DNA from: Nostoc sp. HK-01
Lineage (GTDB): Bacteria; Cyanobacteriota; Cyanobacteriia; Cyanobacteriales; Nostocaceae
Length of the DNA stretch: 64,000 bases
NCBI GenBank assembly: GCA_003990705.1
Contig: AP018318.1
Span: forward strand, 3,103,501-3,167,500
Reading direction: 5' to 3'
The translations under genes were made by a program, and so were the position numbers. The notes under the pieces were generated by a model. The model did not search any database. It worked only from the letters and a program-made list of their open reading frames with translations, and was not told where the DNA came from. This document shows, piece after piece, positions 1-8,592 of this stretch (the first letter of the stretch is position 1; each line of letters starts with the position of its first letter).

Positions 1-59
1 AGTGATTAATGTTAAGAGATAGCTAAGATAACCTTATAAAAGCTAGGTAATACCCAGTT

Positions 60-98
60 AAAAACTATCATCCCGCCTGTTATAAGATGATAGTTTTT
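60..98 (-). terminator. Intrinsic terminator of the RTX lipase gene
   Basis: A perfect 13-bp inverted repeat (60-72 with 86-98) around a 13-nt loop begins a few bases past the lipase stop codon. Read on the minus strand it ends in a run of five T, as in a Rho-independent terminator. The mirror A run means it could also act on the other strand. Confidence 0.7.
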
Positions 99-103
99 GA
101 GAT

Positions 104-1438
104 TTAGACGGTGACGAAATAGCTGGCGCTCAGGCTGAGGCTGGTTGAGCCTTGAATGATAGCCACTAGTTCCAGACTACTTTCATTCAGGAATAGGGCT
201 GTACCTGTAGGTAAACCAGTCGGTACAGATCCCAAGCTATAGCTAGATATAGCACCAGATAATTGGATTGTGTCTTCTAAGGTATTAAAATCAGTAATTA
301 GGGCATAGTCGCCTAGTCCAGAAGTGCTGGTATTCCCATCGCTGTAGAAGAAACCTGTGGTAGTACCGACGACAAAGCGATCGCTCCCAAGACTCCCAGT
401 CAAGCGGTCAATTTCACCGAAACCTCTACCAGATGCCGCATCTGCGCCGGTGAGTACGTCGTTTCCGTCATCACCAAATAAGCGATCGCTCCCAGTCCCA
501 CCAAAGACAGAATCATTACCGCGTCCACCATTGAGGCGATCGCTCCCACTATCGCCATACAATAAATCATTGCCGTCGCCACCTGTAATCCGGTCATTGC
601 CGGCATTACCCCGGATGGTATCATTAGCGGCACCACCCGACAGAACATCATTACCAGTTGTACCTAAAAGATTGAGGGCAACAATTACTTTATTATTGCT
701 CGTGCTGTTATAGTTCTCACCCAGAAACCCACCATTGAGGACTGTATTTAAATTCAAGAGAGTGCCGTTAGACTGAGTAAAGCTATTACCTTGAAGTAAC
801 TGTGTATACAAAGTATGGGCATAGCTATGATTACCCACAAAACTAATTTGTCCTGGTTGGAAAAGGTCATTCCAGTTAATATAGAGGTCTAAGGTAGCCA
901 ATCGCGCATCATAACCGAGAGTTTCACTGGTATGTATGGCTGTCACGCGAGTCGCATCTGTGGGATCTAAGCGATCGCCTGTTGCTGCACCTTCAAATTC
1001 TGGCCCGGCTGGATCTAGTCCAACAATTTGCCCAATAGAACGCCCAGTAGAAGCACGATAAGCAGAGCCAGCAAACCCCCCTACGTGCGCCCCTAAACTG
1101 TGACCGATGAGATTAATATCAGTTGCATCTACGCCGCTATTTCTTAAGTAAGTAGCTAACTGATTACCTACATCCCGCGTGTTGGCAGCAGCAGTTGGAT
1201 AATATAAGGAACTAGCCCCTGCTTCCCAATCTACCAAAATGATGTTTGCATTCGACTCGCGCTGTCGAATGGTTTGGGCAATGTTTACTACCCAATCTGC
1301 GGGTGTATAGTTATTACCAGCGTTCCCAGCAGTGCTTTGATAGCCGTGAATAATCGTGTATGTCGGTGCATCGGTATTAATCCGCCCTGAACGGTTAATC
1401 GCACCGTTACCCCAAATATTAAAACTGACTTGAACCAT
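104..1438 (-). CDS. Secreted RTX lipase (pancreatic-lipase fold plus hemolysin-type calcium repeats)
   Basis: The first half matches the lipase family PF00151: the nucleophile elbow GHSLGAH, an LDPAGP stretch holding the likely acid residue, and an HSYAH segment holding the likely catalytic His. The second half carries tandem RTX nonapeptides of the GGxGxDxLxG type, which bind calcium and normally go with type I secretion. There is no N-terminal signal peptide, as expected for RTX exoproteins. The open frame runs up to a GTG at 1489, but that start would sit against a strong hairpin (1490-1523). I therefore prefer the ATG at 1438, which precedes the conserved start of the lipase domain. No transporter genes are adjacent. 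The substrate (triglyceride, phospholipid or other ester) cannot be told from sequence. Confidence 0.85.
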   Translation of the reverse strand: MVQVSFNIWGNGAINRSGRINTDAPTYTIIHGYQSTAGNAGNNYTPADWVVNIAQTIRQRESNANIILVDWEAGASSLYYPTAAANTRDVGNQLATYLRNSGVDATDINLIGHSLGAHVGGFAGSAYRASTGRSIGQIVGLDPAGPEFEGAATGDRLDPTDATRVTAIHTSETLGYDARLATLDLYINWNDLFQPGQISFVGNHSYAHTLYTQLLQGNSFTQSNGTLLNLNTVLNGGFLGENYNSTSNNKVIVALNLLGTTGNDVLSGGAANDTIRGNAGNDRITGGDGNDLLYGDSGSDRLNGGRGNDSVFGGTGSDRLFGDDGNDVLTGADAASGRGFGEIDRLTGSLGSDRFVVGTTTGFFYSDGNTSTSGLGDYALITDFNTLEDTIQLSGAISSYSLGSVPTGLPTGTALFLNESSLELVAIIQGSTSLSLSASYFVTV

Positions 1439-1489
1439 AAGAAAAATGTTTGTTTTTTGGGCATAAATTTTTTCACAGCAAAAATTCAC

Positions 1490-1523
1490 TTATTTGATTG
1501 CGGAGATATCTGCAATCAAATAA
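1490..1523. repeat. Strong hairpin in the 5' leader of the lipase gene
   Basis: TTATTTGATTGC (1490-1501) is perfectly complementary to 1512-1523. Pairing continues inward with one G-U pair to a 15-bp stem closed by a 4-nt loop. It lies about 50 nt upstream of the chosen lipase start. There is no T run, so a regulatory or RNA-processing role is as likely as termination. Confidence 0.6.
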
Positions 1524-1599
1524 ATGTCAGAATTAAAAATTATTTGGCGCTGCTGAATTTATTGATAAAAATGATTTTACTTATGATGAAAATCTTTGT

Positions 1600-1627
1600 A
1601 TAGACGTGATTGCGCAACGTCTCTACA
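1600..1627. repeat. Interspersed palindrome of the AGACGT...ACGTCT type
   Basis: TAGACGT and ACGTCTCTA surround a GATTGCGCA core, a slightly degraded form of a short palindrome that recurs between genes in Nostoc-like genomes (recalled, not searched here). Confidence 0.45.
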
Positions 1628-1975
1628 CGGATTTATATCTCAATTCAGCAATATTCAGAAATTTAAATAATTGAAAAACTGATTTTGCTATAGACAAATT
1701 AAACTGATTACTTAATTTTTTAGTAAAAATTAGTATAAGTTTAATTTAAAAATAAATAAAATTTTATTTATGCTTGTACTAATTTGAACAATAATTACGA
1801 TGGATGGATTTCTGAAAAACTTAATCCATCAACCTTGCAAAATCCAAAATAATATTACAGGTGCGATCGCCTGTTGAATATGCAAAATCGCCCAAAAAAT
1901 TTATACCTACAATTTTATCTATGCAGGCTCACAATCACAGCAGAGACACAAATTTAAAATCTCCTAGTGTGAGAT

Positions 1976-2797
1976 TTACCAACTTTGTTCCAGTTGTCGA
2001 TGGGGCGAAACCTGTTGAGGCTTTTCGTGAGAAATCGCTTTGAGTTTGGAGGTGAATGACTCGGAGCGATCGCTTGTTTGGGGCGTAAAGCGGTCAATTG
2101 GGGGATGATTGACTGTAGATGTCAGCAGTTTTGGCTGTTTGTCAGGGTTTGATGATGGAAGACGGCTGGGAAGCATTGGTTGTGAATTCAGCCTGGGTTT
2201 AACCTCGGTGGCTGGAAGGCTCAATGTTGAAGATGCCAAAATGTTTTTGACTCGTTGACTATCTACTCGGCTCGATAATGTCTCTGTTCGTTTGTAGCTT
2301 TGCTGATATTTATCATCAACAGCAGACGATGAGTGTGTTGTTGCCAAATTGGCAACATTCGCTACATTTTCTGAGCTAATATCTTCTTGAGCAGGTGGTA
2401 AGGCTGGTGTAGTCAGCGCCGTTAATATTTCTGGGAATTTGCTACAAATCAGGCGTTCAAATTCCATATTGAAATGATATATAGGCTGCTGTCGGCGTTG
2501 CCAAAATGCCATAATTTGCTGTACAGAAATGGCTTTATAACGACCTTGATAAAGCGCTTCAATGACTGCTAGGTGCAGCCAATCTAGAGGATATTGATTT
2601 TGCCAACGGTTAACTAGCTCAGTGGCACTATAGCCGCTGAGGTCGAAACTGTAATGAATAAGTAGAGCAGCTGCCAATTCGGCAGAAGTTTCTGGCGTTT
2701 TGGTAAACATGGGACTATTGGCTTGCGGCAACAGGTATAAATTTTCGACCCATCGCCTATAGCCTAGCGTGTTTTTAGCTATAGGGTTGGTAAACAA
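1976..2797 (-). CDS. Conserved cyanobacterial hypothetical protein
   Basis: I do not recognise a named family. The first 130 residues look like a compact helical domain rich in Trp, Tyr and Leu, with RRWVEN near residue 15 and FWQRRQQP near 100. The rest is a low-complexity Ser/Thr/Pro/Gln tail that is probably disordered. The frame opens with TTG at 2797. An ATG at 2710 is an alternative start, but the residues between them look protein-like and an in-frame stop lies shortly upstream. The next gene upstream on the same strand is the SLH protein, 41 bp away, so co-transcription is possible. There is no signal peptide or membrane segment. Confidence 0.6.
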   Translation of the reverse strand: MFTNPIAKNTLGYRRWVENLYLLPQANSPMFTKTPETSAELAAALLIHYSFDLSGYSATELVNRWQNQYPLDWLHLAVIEALYQGRYKAISVQQIMAFWQRRQQPIYHFNMEFERLICSKFPEILTALTTPALPPAQEDISSENVANVANLATTHSSSAVDDKYQQSYKRTETLSSRVDSQRVKNILASSTLSLPATEVKPRLNSQPMLPSRLPSSNPDKQPKLLTSTVNHPPIDRFTPQTSDRSESFTSKLKAISHEKPQQVSPHRQLEQSW

Positions 2798-2838
2798 GAG
2801 TTTCCAAGTGGATAAGCAGTGTTTTTCATTTTACTTGG

Positions 2839-4923
2839 TCAACTCTTGGCTGTCGAAACAATATAGGGGGAATTAATATTTGGTGTGCGGTTAATAGCTA
2901 CTAAGGCTTGATAAACCATTGCAGCTACTTCCGCCCTTGTGGCTTCTCGCGTGGGGGCGAGTAAATTAGGCTGGGGATAGTTGACAACAATTCTTTGTTG
3001 TGTAGCAGTTGCCACCGCTTTTTGGGCATAGTCAGGAATAGTATTACTGTCAGTGTAAGGAAGTAACATATTGCTTTGGGCTGCGGGTAAGCCGAGACCG
3101 TTGACCAGAGAAACAATCACTTGTAATCTTTGCACATTTTGATCGGGGCGGAAGGTGCGATCGCTAAATCCACTCACAAAACCACCACTTGCCGCAATTT
3201 GTAAAGCTTTGTATGCCCAAAAATTCTGGGGGACATCAATAAATTCAATGGCTGGGCGTTTGGGCGCTGGGTTAAAAGCCGCCGCCACTAAAGCTGCATA
3301 TTGGGCGCGAGTCATGGGTTTATCTGGCTGGTAACTACCATCAGCGAAACCGTGGGTTAAATTCAGGCTGGCTAAGGCGCGAATAAATGGTTCCGCCCAG
3401 TGTCGGTTTAAGTCGGCAAAGGTAGGAACTTCGGCATCGGGACTGACAATATAAGGTGAGGCGATCGCTTTTTCTTTGCTGTTGGCGACTAATGCCTGAT
3501 ATATTAATGCGGCCATTTCACCGCGGGTAATTTCTCGCAGTGGTTCTAATCGGTCAGATTGGGGATAGTTAACGATGATGAGTTTTTGTGTAGCGGCGGC
3601 GACTGCATTAGTAGCATAACTGGGAATTTGGGCGCGATCGCGGTATACACTTAATACATTCGGAGTGCCACCGCCAAATTTTAAACCATTAACAATAGAT
3701 ACAATTGCCTGTACTCTAGTGAGATTATTGCCTGGGCGAAATGTCCCATCAGGAAACCCGCTAATAAATCCGGCATCCGCAGCACTGGAAATAGCTGAAG
3801 CTGCCCAAAAATCAGGTTTCACATCGGGAAATTTGCTAGATTTGCTGCTGGGTAACTGAAAGGTTTTCGCCAGCACAGCCGCATATTGGGCGCGAGTAAT
3901 TGGGGCGTTTGGGCCAAAAGTGCCATCAGGAAAACCACTAATTGCGCCTCGACTGACTAAGGCTTGCACAAACACTGCCGCCCAGTGTCCCACTAAATCA
4001 GGAAAACTGCTACTCCCGGTGACTATTCTCGGACTATCTTCGGTAGCAGCGATGAAATTTACCTGTCCTTTGACTAAAGTCGGATTTAACTGATTACCTG
4101 CGGAAATGAGGGGTTGGGCGGCAGCATTTTGTAAATCAAACTCGCCATTATCTTGAAAGATATTCGCGCCAGCATCTTGGCTATTACCTAAATCTGGCAT
4201 AGCATTGGCATTGACTAACAAACCACCTTGGGCATTTTTGATAATTAAATTTTGCCGTAATACCGGACGAGCATCACGAGACAGTGCGATCGCAGTACGA
4301 TTTTCTGATAATTTATTATTGGCAATTAATGGGGCGGCTGAGTCGGTAACTGCTATCCCCAAAGGATTTTTTTGAAACGTGTTGCGTAAAATTTCCCCTT
4401 TACTATTACGCGCCATAAACAATCCACTGGCAGCATTTTGGACAAACACATTATCTAAAATGGCTGCTTTGGCATTACCTGTCGTAAATATTCCTTCCCG
4501 TCCACAATTCAGCAATGTATTGTTAGCCATGTAGGGAATTGATGATTCTATCCATACCCCAGTGCCTTTAGGAATAGGATTAGTCACACTCACACCCATC
4601 AAACTGGCATCACCCAGCAGCAATAACGTAATATTCTGCACACTAAAACTTGGGCTTTGATATTCCCCACCCCCAGAAATGATAATTCCTGCGCCTTTAT
4701 TAACTTCATTACCAATAACTGTTACTCCCGCAGTTAACACCAAGGGAAACTGTTCACCATTGGCGGCGCTATAATTGCCAGGTGCCAACTGAATAATTAT
4801 CGGTGTTGTGGTTCTTAACGCACGGGTGAGGGTTTTAAACGGACTCAACCGTGAACCATCATTTGTATCTTTACCTGTTACAGGGTTGACATAGAGTGTG
4901 GCCACGAGGGTGGAGTTTACCAT
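2839..4923 (-). CDS. DUF1565 right-handed beta-helix protein with two S-layer-homology triplets
   Basis: Residues about 8-290 match the DUF1565 family: YVNPVTGKDTNDG start, LAPGNY, then repeated short strands typical of parallel beta-helix proteins. Six SLH motifs follow as two triplets, at roughly 307-480 and 502-677. Each motif shows the F.D...HWA...I..L...G...GFPDGTF.P...TRAQ pattern or a degraded third-repeat version. Each triplet is followed by SPYIVS, so the second block is probably a tandem duplication of the first. SLH domains bind cell-wall polymers, which points to a surface or periplasmic protein. No classical signal peptide is visible at the ATG, which is odd for an SLH protein. 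The ligand of the helix domain is unknown. Confidence 0.85.
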   Translation of the reverse strand: MVNSTLVATLYVNPVTGKDTNDGSRLSPFKTLTRALRTTTPIIIQLAPGNYSAANGEQFPLVLTAGVTVIGNEVNKGAGIIISGGGEYQSPSFSVQNITLLLLGDASLMGVSVTNPIPKGTGVWIESSIPYMANNTLLNCGREGIFTTGNAKAAILDNVFVQNAASGLFMARNSKGEILRNTFQKNPLGIAVTDSAAPLIANNKLSENRTAIALSRDARPVLRQNLIIKNAQGGLLVNANAMPDLGNSQDAGANIFQDNGEFDLQNAAAQPLISAGNQLNPTLVKGQVNFIAATEDSPRIVTGSSSFPDLVGHWAAVFVQALVSRGAISGFPDGTFGPNAPITRAQYAAVLAKTFQLPSSKSSKFPDVKPDFWAASAISSAADAGFISGFPDGTFRPGNNLTRVQAIVSIVNGLKFGGGTPNVLSVYRDRAQIPSYATNAVAAATQKLIIVNYPQSDRLEPLREITRGEMAALIYQALVANSKEKAIASPYIVSPDAEVPTFADLNRHWAEPFIRALASLNLTHGFADGSYQPDKPMTRAQYAALVAAAFNPAPKRPAIEFIDVPQNFWAYKALQIAASGGFVSGFSDRTFRPDQNVQRLQVIVSLVNGLGLPAAQSNMLLPYTDSNTIPDYAQKAVATATQQRIVVNYPQPNLLAPTREATRAEVAAMVYQALVAINRTPNINSPYIVSTAKS

Positions 4924-5064
4924 TGGTTGTTGAGCTGCGAGTGTTTAAATGTCACGGCATGAATAATAACTTATCGCAGGCGGCAGAATAATTTGAGATT
5001 TTAAATTTTAGATTTGGAATTGGTTGATGAAAAATCCCAAATCGGACTGATGCAAAAAACTTTG

Positions 5065-6012
5065 TCATCTTCTGGCTGAAACAAAATTTGTTTTCTGTAA
5101 AAATTCTATAATTGCCGCATTGATAACTTTTGCTGAACCTGTTGAAGCATCATGATAGCAATCAGACAGAATTTGAAACTGGGAATTGGCAATACATCTA
5201 TGTAGTTTTTCTCCATGACTAGCAGGAAACCAACTATCTTTATCACCCCATAAAATTAGCGTGGGACACTCAATATTAGATAGCTTATTTTGAATTCTAC
5301 TCAGCATATTCGGTTTATTACTTTGCAAGTTTTCAATTTCTCGCGCAGCTAGTTGTAAATCTTCAGCAACTTTTACCAAAGTACCGGGAATTTCTGTAAA
5401 AGGATAAGTTATCCAATGCACATCTTCTTGGGACAAAATTGATGGATCAAATAGCACTCTACGCCGTTCGATCGCCATGATTTCTCTCACTAGGGGCGCG
5501 AATAAATAAGCTAAACGTAATGAATCTATTGTTTGCAATACTTCTATTGGAGTCTGAGCCAAAATTGACATTGCCCAATGGGGTAAGCGGTCAGCGAAAA
5601 TCGGTACATTAACTACGACTAACCGTGCTACTAATTCTGGCTTTTCTTGCGCTAGGGCTAAAGCAACTAATCCACCTAAAGACTCTGCCACAAGCACAAC
5701 AGGTTCATCACATAATGCTTGAATAATACGTTCTAATTCAATCACTTGATGCCCATCATGTTCTCGACGCAGGCAAGGTTTTTCAGAAAATCCAAAGCCT
5801 TTGGCATCAAAACAAATGACTCGAAAATATTTTGATAGTGGTTCAACACTATAACGCCAGTTATAGCTCCAGCTACCCATACCGTGCATTAAAATTAAGG
5901 GCTTACCTGTACCTTTTTCTCCATAAGCAATTTGTACAGGATATCCTTGAGCATCAGTAATAATTAAACTTTGTCGCCCTTGCGGAAAAGTTGCTTGCCA
6001 CCAATCTTTCAT
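5065..6012 (-). CDS. Alpha/beta-fold hydrolase
   Basis: This has a typical alpha/beta hydrolase layout of 315 residues: LILMHGMGSWSYNWR with the oxyanion-hole HG, the nucleophile elbow AESLGG near residue 109, LILWGDKDSWFP with the acid residue, and a His in the C-terminal CYHDAST segment. It resembles haloalkane dehalogenase or epoxide hydrolase relatives, but the substrate cannot be predicted. It lies 19 bp downstream of the DUF4112 gene on the same strand, so the two are probably co-transcribed. Confidence 0.8.
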   Translation of the reverse strand: MKDWWQATFPQGRQSLIITDAQGYPVQIAYGEKGTGKPLILMHGMGSWSYNWRYSVEPLSKYFRVICFDAKGFGFSEKPCLRREHDGHQVIELERIIQALCDEPVVLVAESLGGLVALALAQEKPELVARLVVVNVPIFADRLPHWAMSILAQTPIEVLQTIDSLRLAYLFAPLVREIMAIERRRVLFDPSILSQEDVHWITYPFTEIPGTLVKVAEDLQLAAREIENLQSNKPNMLSRIQNKLSNIECPTLILWGDKDSWFPASHGEKLHRCIANSQFQILSDCYHDASTGSAKVINAAIIEFLQKTNFVSARR

Positions 6013-6031
6013 TCTTTTACTAATTTAATAT

Positions 6032-6538
6032 CTAACCACCAGTTATTACTCGCCACAGAGTGCTAATTAATAGCACTGGGATTGTAATTAAAACAATGCC
6101 TAGTAATAATAAGCCTAATAAAACTACTAACACAAACCAAGTGTCTGCTTTGTGTGTACTGCGAGGAACTTTTAAATGTTCTTCTAACAGTTTGAGATTA
6201 TATTCGTTGGATTTCCAAGCAAAATCAAACAAGTCTCCGGCTACAGGTAAACTACCTACCAAGCTATCAATGATGATATTCAAGATCATTCGACCTAAAG
6301 TAGCTTTAGTAGCGCCTAATCGTGCGGCTTCTAAGATGATGTAGCTCGAAAATACCAATCCTATAACATCACCACCCACCGGTAGCAGCCCCAACAGTGG
6401 ATCTAAACCTACACTAATTTCTGTGCCGGGAATAGTGATGGCTTTATCCATAACGCGACTTAACTGGCGCAGCCGCCTCAAGGAAGGTGCTTGAGCGTCA
6501 GGATCAATTTGAGGAAACCGTGAGGAAGAATCAGGCAT
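6032..6538 (-). CDS. DUF4112 domain membrane protein
   Basis: The N-terminal 120 residues match DUF4112: LDPLLGLLPVGGDVIG, then LVGSLPVAGDLFDFAWKSN. Both are internally similar loops with a Gly-Asp centre. A strongly hydrophobic segment near residues 133-160 should be a membrane anchor. The family has no known function. The start is the ATG at 6538, followed by a short hydrophilic Ser-rich segment. It stands immediately upstream of the alpha/beta hydrolase gene. Confidence 0.8.
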   Translation of the reverse strand: MPDSSSRFPQIDPDAQAPSLRRLRQLSRVMDKAITIPGTEISVGLDPLLGLLPVGGDVIGLVFSSYIILEAARLGATKATLGRMILNIIIDSLVGSLPVAGDLFDFAWKSNEYNLKLLEEHLKVPRSTHKADTWFVLVVLLGLLLLGIVLITIPVLLISTLWRVITGG

Positions 6539-6644
6539 TCAAGCGATCGCTTCTTTGATGTTGAACCGTTCAATATTTTACTGCTGCTGGGCAATTTGAC
6601 AAGAGTTTGTCCTAATACTTAATTTACAAGTGCTGAGTCAACGG

Positions 6645-7553
6645 TCATTTGTTCTTTTCCCCGGCTTCGTCGCTTCCTACTTTCTGGTAGTGCATATCTT
6701 CGCCAACAATCACGTTTAATTGATTGCCTATGAGTAAAACAGCAGCACTCATCCATAGCCACAACATTAAAACGATGACAGTCCCAACTGCACCATAAAC
6801 TTTATTGTAGTTGCCAAAATTGGCTACATAAAGCCGAAACAGTGATGAGAGTATTGCCCAAAAAATCGCGGCTAAACTTGCTCCTGGCATAATGGGTGTA
6901 CCGGAATTCCACACACTAGGCCCATAGCGATAAATAAAACTAAAGGCGCTGGCAACAATACTTAAACTCACAGGCCAGCGTAACAACTGCCAAAGGTGCT
7001 GCAAGAAAAGTAAAGAATGATGCTCATGCACTACTATGGTCAACACTAAGTCACTGACAAAGACTAAAAATGAAGCCAACATCAACAGTACAATAGTACC
7101 AAATGTTAAACCTAACGAGATCAGTTTAGCTTGCCAAAAAGGGCGGCTATTTTGTGGTGGAGTTTGATGGATTTGATCAAATGCAGTCATCGCCGTACTG
7201 ACTGCACCGGAAGCAGTCCAAATAGCGATCGCAAAACTCAGAGAAAATAAACTACTATTCTTAGAATGGGCAATTTCTCTACTGGCAAAGTCCCGAATCA
7301 AAATCATTGCTTCTTCTGGTGCAACTTGACTCAACAAAGTTGCCATTTGCCTAAAGGTATCTTGTAAAGATTCTGCCAATAAGCCGATAGCCGTGAGTAC
7401 TGCCAAAATAGCCGGAAATAAAGATAACATGGCATTGAAGGCAATTTCAGCCGCCAGTCCTAATAGTCGTCGTTCGATTGTCCGGGCAAAGGTTTTTTTG
7501 AGGGTGCGCCAATTCAGATGGCGAAAAAAACGGACAAAACGCGGCTTTGGCAT
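6645..7553 (-). CDS. YihY/BrkB-family inner membrane protein
   Basis: This 302-residue protein has about six hydrophobic segments. The family's N-terminal part (RRLLGLAAEIAFNAMLSLFPAILAVLTAIG) is present, as are the conserved W..SGAVSTAMTAFDQ and NKVYGAVGTVIVLMLWLWMSA stretches. YihY proteins (once misnamed ribonuclease BN) are integral membrane proteins whose transport or structural role is unsettled. It has its own spacing from both neighbours and no obvious partner. Confidence 0.85.
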   Translation of the reverse strand: MPKPRFVRFFRHLNWRTLKKTFARTIERRLLGLAAEIAFNAMLSLFPAILAVLTAIGLLAESLQDTFRQMATLLSQVAPEEAMILIRDFASREIAHSKNSSLFSLSFAIAIWTASGAVSTAMTAFDQIHQTPPQNSRPFWQAKLISLGLTFGTIVLLMLASFLVFVSDLVLTIVVHEHHSLLFLQHLWQLLRWPVSLSIVASAFSFIYRYGPSVWNSGTPIMPGASLAAIFWAILSSLFRLYVANFGNYNKVYGAVGTVIVLMLWLWMSAAVLLIGNQLNVIVGEDMHYQKVGSDEAGEKNK

Positions 7554-7681
7554 AACTAGCTATTAAGTCTTCACAAGCACAATGTCACAATAACTTATAG
7601 CAGGTGATAGGTTACAGGTTACAGAGTTAAAAGTTTACTGGTGTCTAAGTTTTATCATCTATCGACGTAGATATGAAAGAG

Positions 7682-7706
7682 GCGGGGAAATTTAGAATTT
7701 CCCCGC
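7682..7706 (-). terminator. Probable terminator of the glutathione transferase gene
   Basis: GCGGGGAAATT pairs perfectly with 7696-7706 around a 3-nt loop, 37 bp past the stop codon. On the minus strand it is followed by a short pyrimidine-rich CTCTTTC tail. That tail is weaker than a full T run, so the call is moderate. Confidence 0.55.
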
Positions 7707-7743
7707 ACCGATGTTATCTAATGATTTCTAGTTCAGAAGATAG

Positions 7744-8409
7744 CTAGACAGCTACAGGTGTAGCGAATTTAGCATAACGCTCTATGTAAAATTCCTTTGA
7801 ATTGGCGATCGCTTTTACCGATTCTCGTTCTTTGAGTGCATGTTTCCACTGTTTCAGACGGGCAAACTCCGCAGGTAGGGGAAAATCACGGTATTTTTTC
7901 AGTGCAGCCCAGCGCTCAAACCAAGGGAAAAAGGTGAAGTCTACCAAACTTACAGATTCACCAAACCAATAGGGGCCGTCTTTCGACAACTTCCCGAATG
8001 CTTCGTTTTCGATGAATTCTAGATGTTTGTAGAGTTCTTTTTTCGCTTCTTCTTGTTTTTGCAGATCTGGACTCCGCAAGAGGCTAGAAAAAGCTGGTAC
8101 AAATCTAGTATTTGCAAAATCAATCCAGATGCGGGCTTGGGCTTTACCTATAGCATTGTTGGGTAAAAGCGATGGGTTGGGAAACACCTCATCCAGATAT
8201 TCATTAATGACAGCAGATTCCCAAACGCGGCGATCGCCATGTACCAGTGCTGGTACTTTTCCATAAGGGGAAATATCTGTAAATCCTGCTGGCTTGTTCT
8301 GCAAATCAATTTCAATCAAATCAAAGTCGATACCCTTTTCTTGCAGTACCAGACGAGAACGATGAGCAAAAGGACAAACGACGGCACTATATATTTTGAC
8401 TTCAGCCAT
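7744..8409 (-). CDS. Glutathione S-transferase family protein
   Basis: The thioredoxin-like N-terminal domain has the CPFAHR motif at residues 12-17, typical of Cys-type transferases of the omega or tau-like groups. It also has the cis-Pro loop GKVPALV and the ESAVINEYLDE glutathione-binding segment. The C-terminal half is all-helical as expected (SLVDFTFFPWFERW). At 221 residues it is full length. The CPxA motif favours thiol-transferase or reductase activity over classical conjugation, but this is inference. It is monocistronic, with its own probable terminator. Confidence 0.85.
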   Translation of the reverse strand: MAEVKIYSAVVCPFAHRSRLVLQEKGIDFDLIEIDLQNKPAGFTDISPYGKVPALVHGDRRVWESAVINEYLDEVFPNPSLLPNNAIGKAQARIWIDFANTRFVPAFSSLLRSPDLQKQEEAKKELYKHLEFIENEAFGKLSKDGPYWFGESVSLVDFTFFPWFERWAALKKYRDFPLPAEFARLKQWKHALKERESVKAIANSKEFYIERYAKFATPVAV

Positions 8410-8592
8410 GTTGATGTTCCTTTGTGAATAGGAATTTTGGTCGGCTTTAGGATGATTTCATCCCAAATCTGTTAATTAGACAGAGACAGAAAAACTTTCT
8501 TACCTCCTGTCTCTCGTCAGTTCGATTTTGGATTTGCAATTCTCAGTTTTCAATTGTTCAATCTAAAATCCAAAATCTAAAATCTAAAATTT

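Larger units (their letters stand above)
1439..1975. other. Intergenic region with two repeats, no gene seen
   Basis: This AT-rich spacer holds a long hairpin at 1490-1523 and an interspersed palindrome near 1600-1627. A 60-codon plus-strand frame with a GTG start (1861-2043) crosses HIP1-containing sequence and the end of the next gene, and has no recognisable features. Confidence 0.6.
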
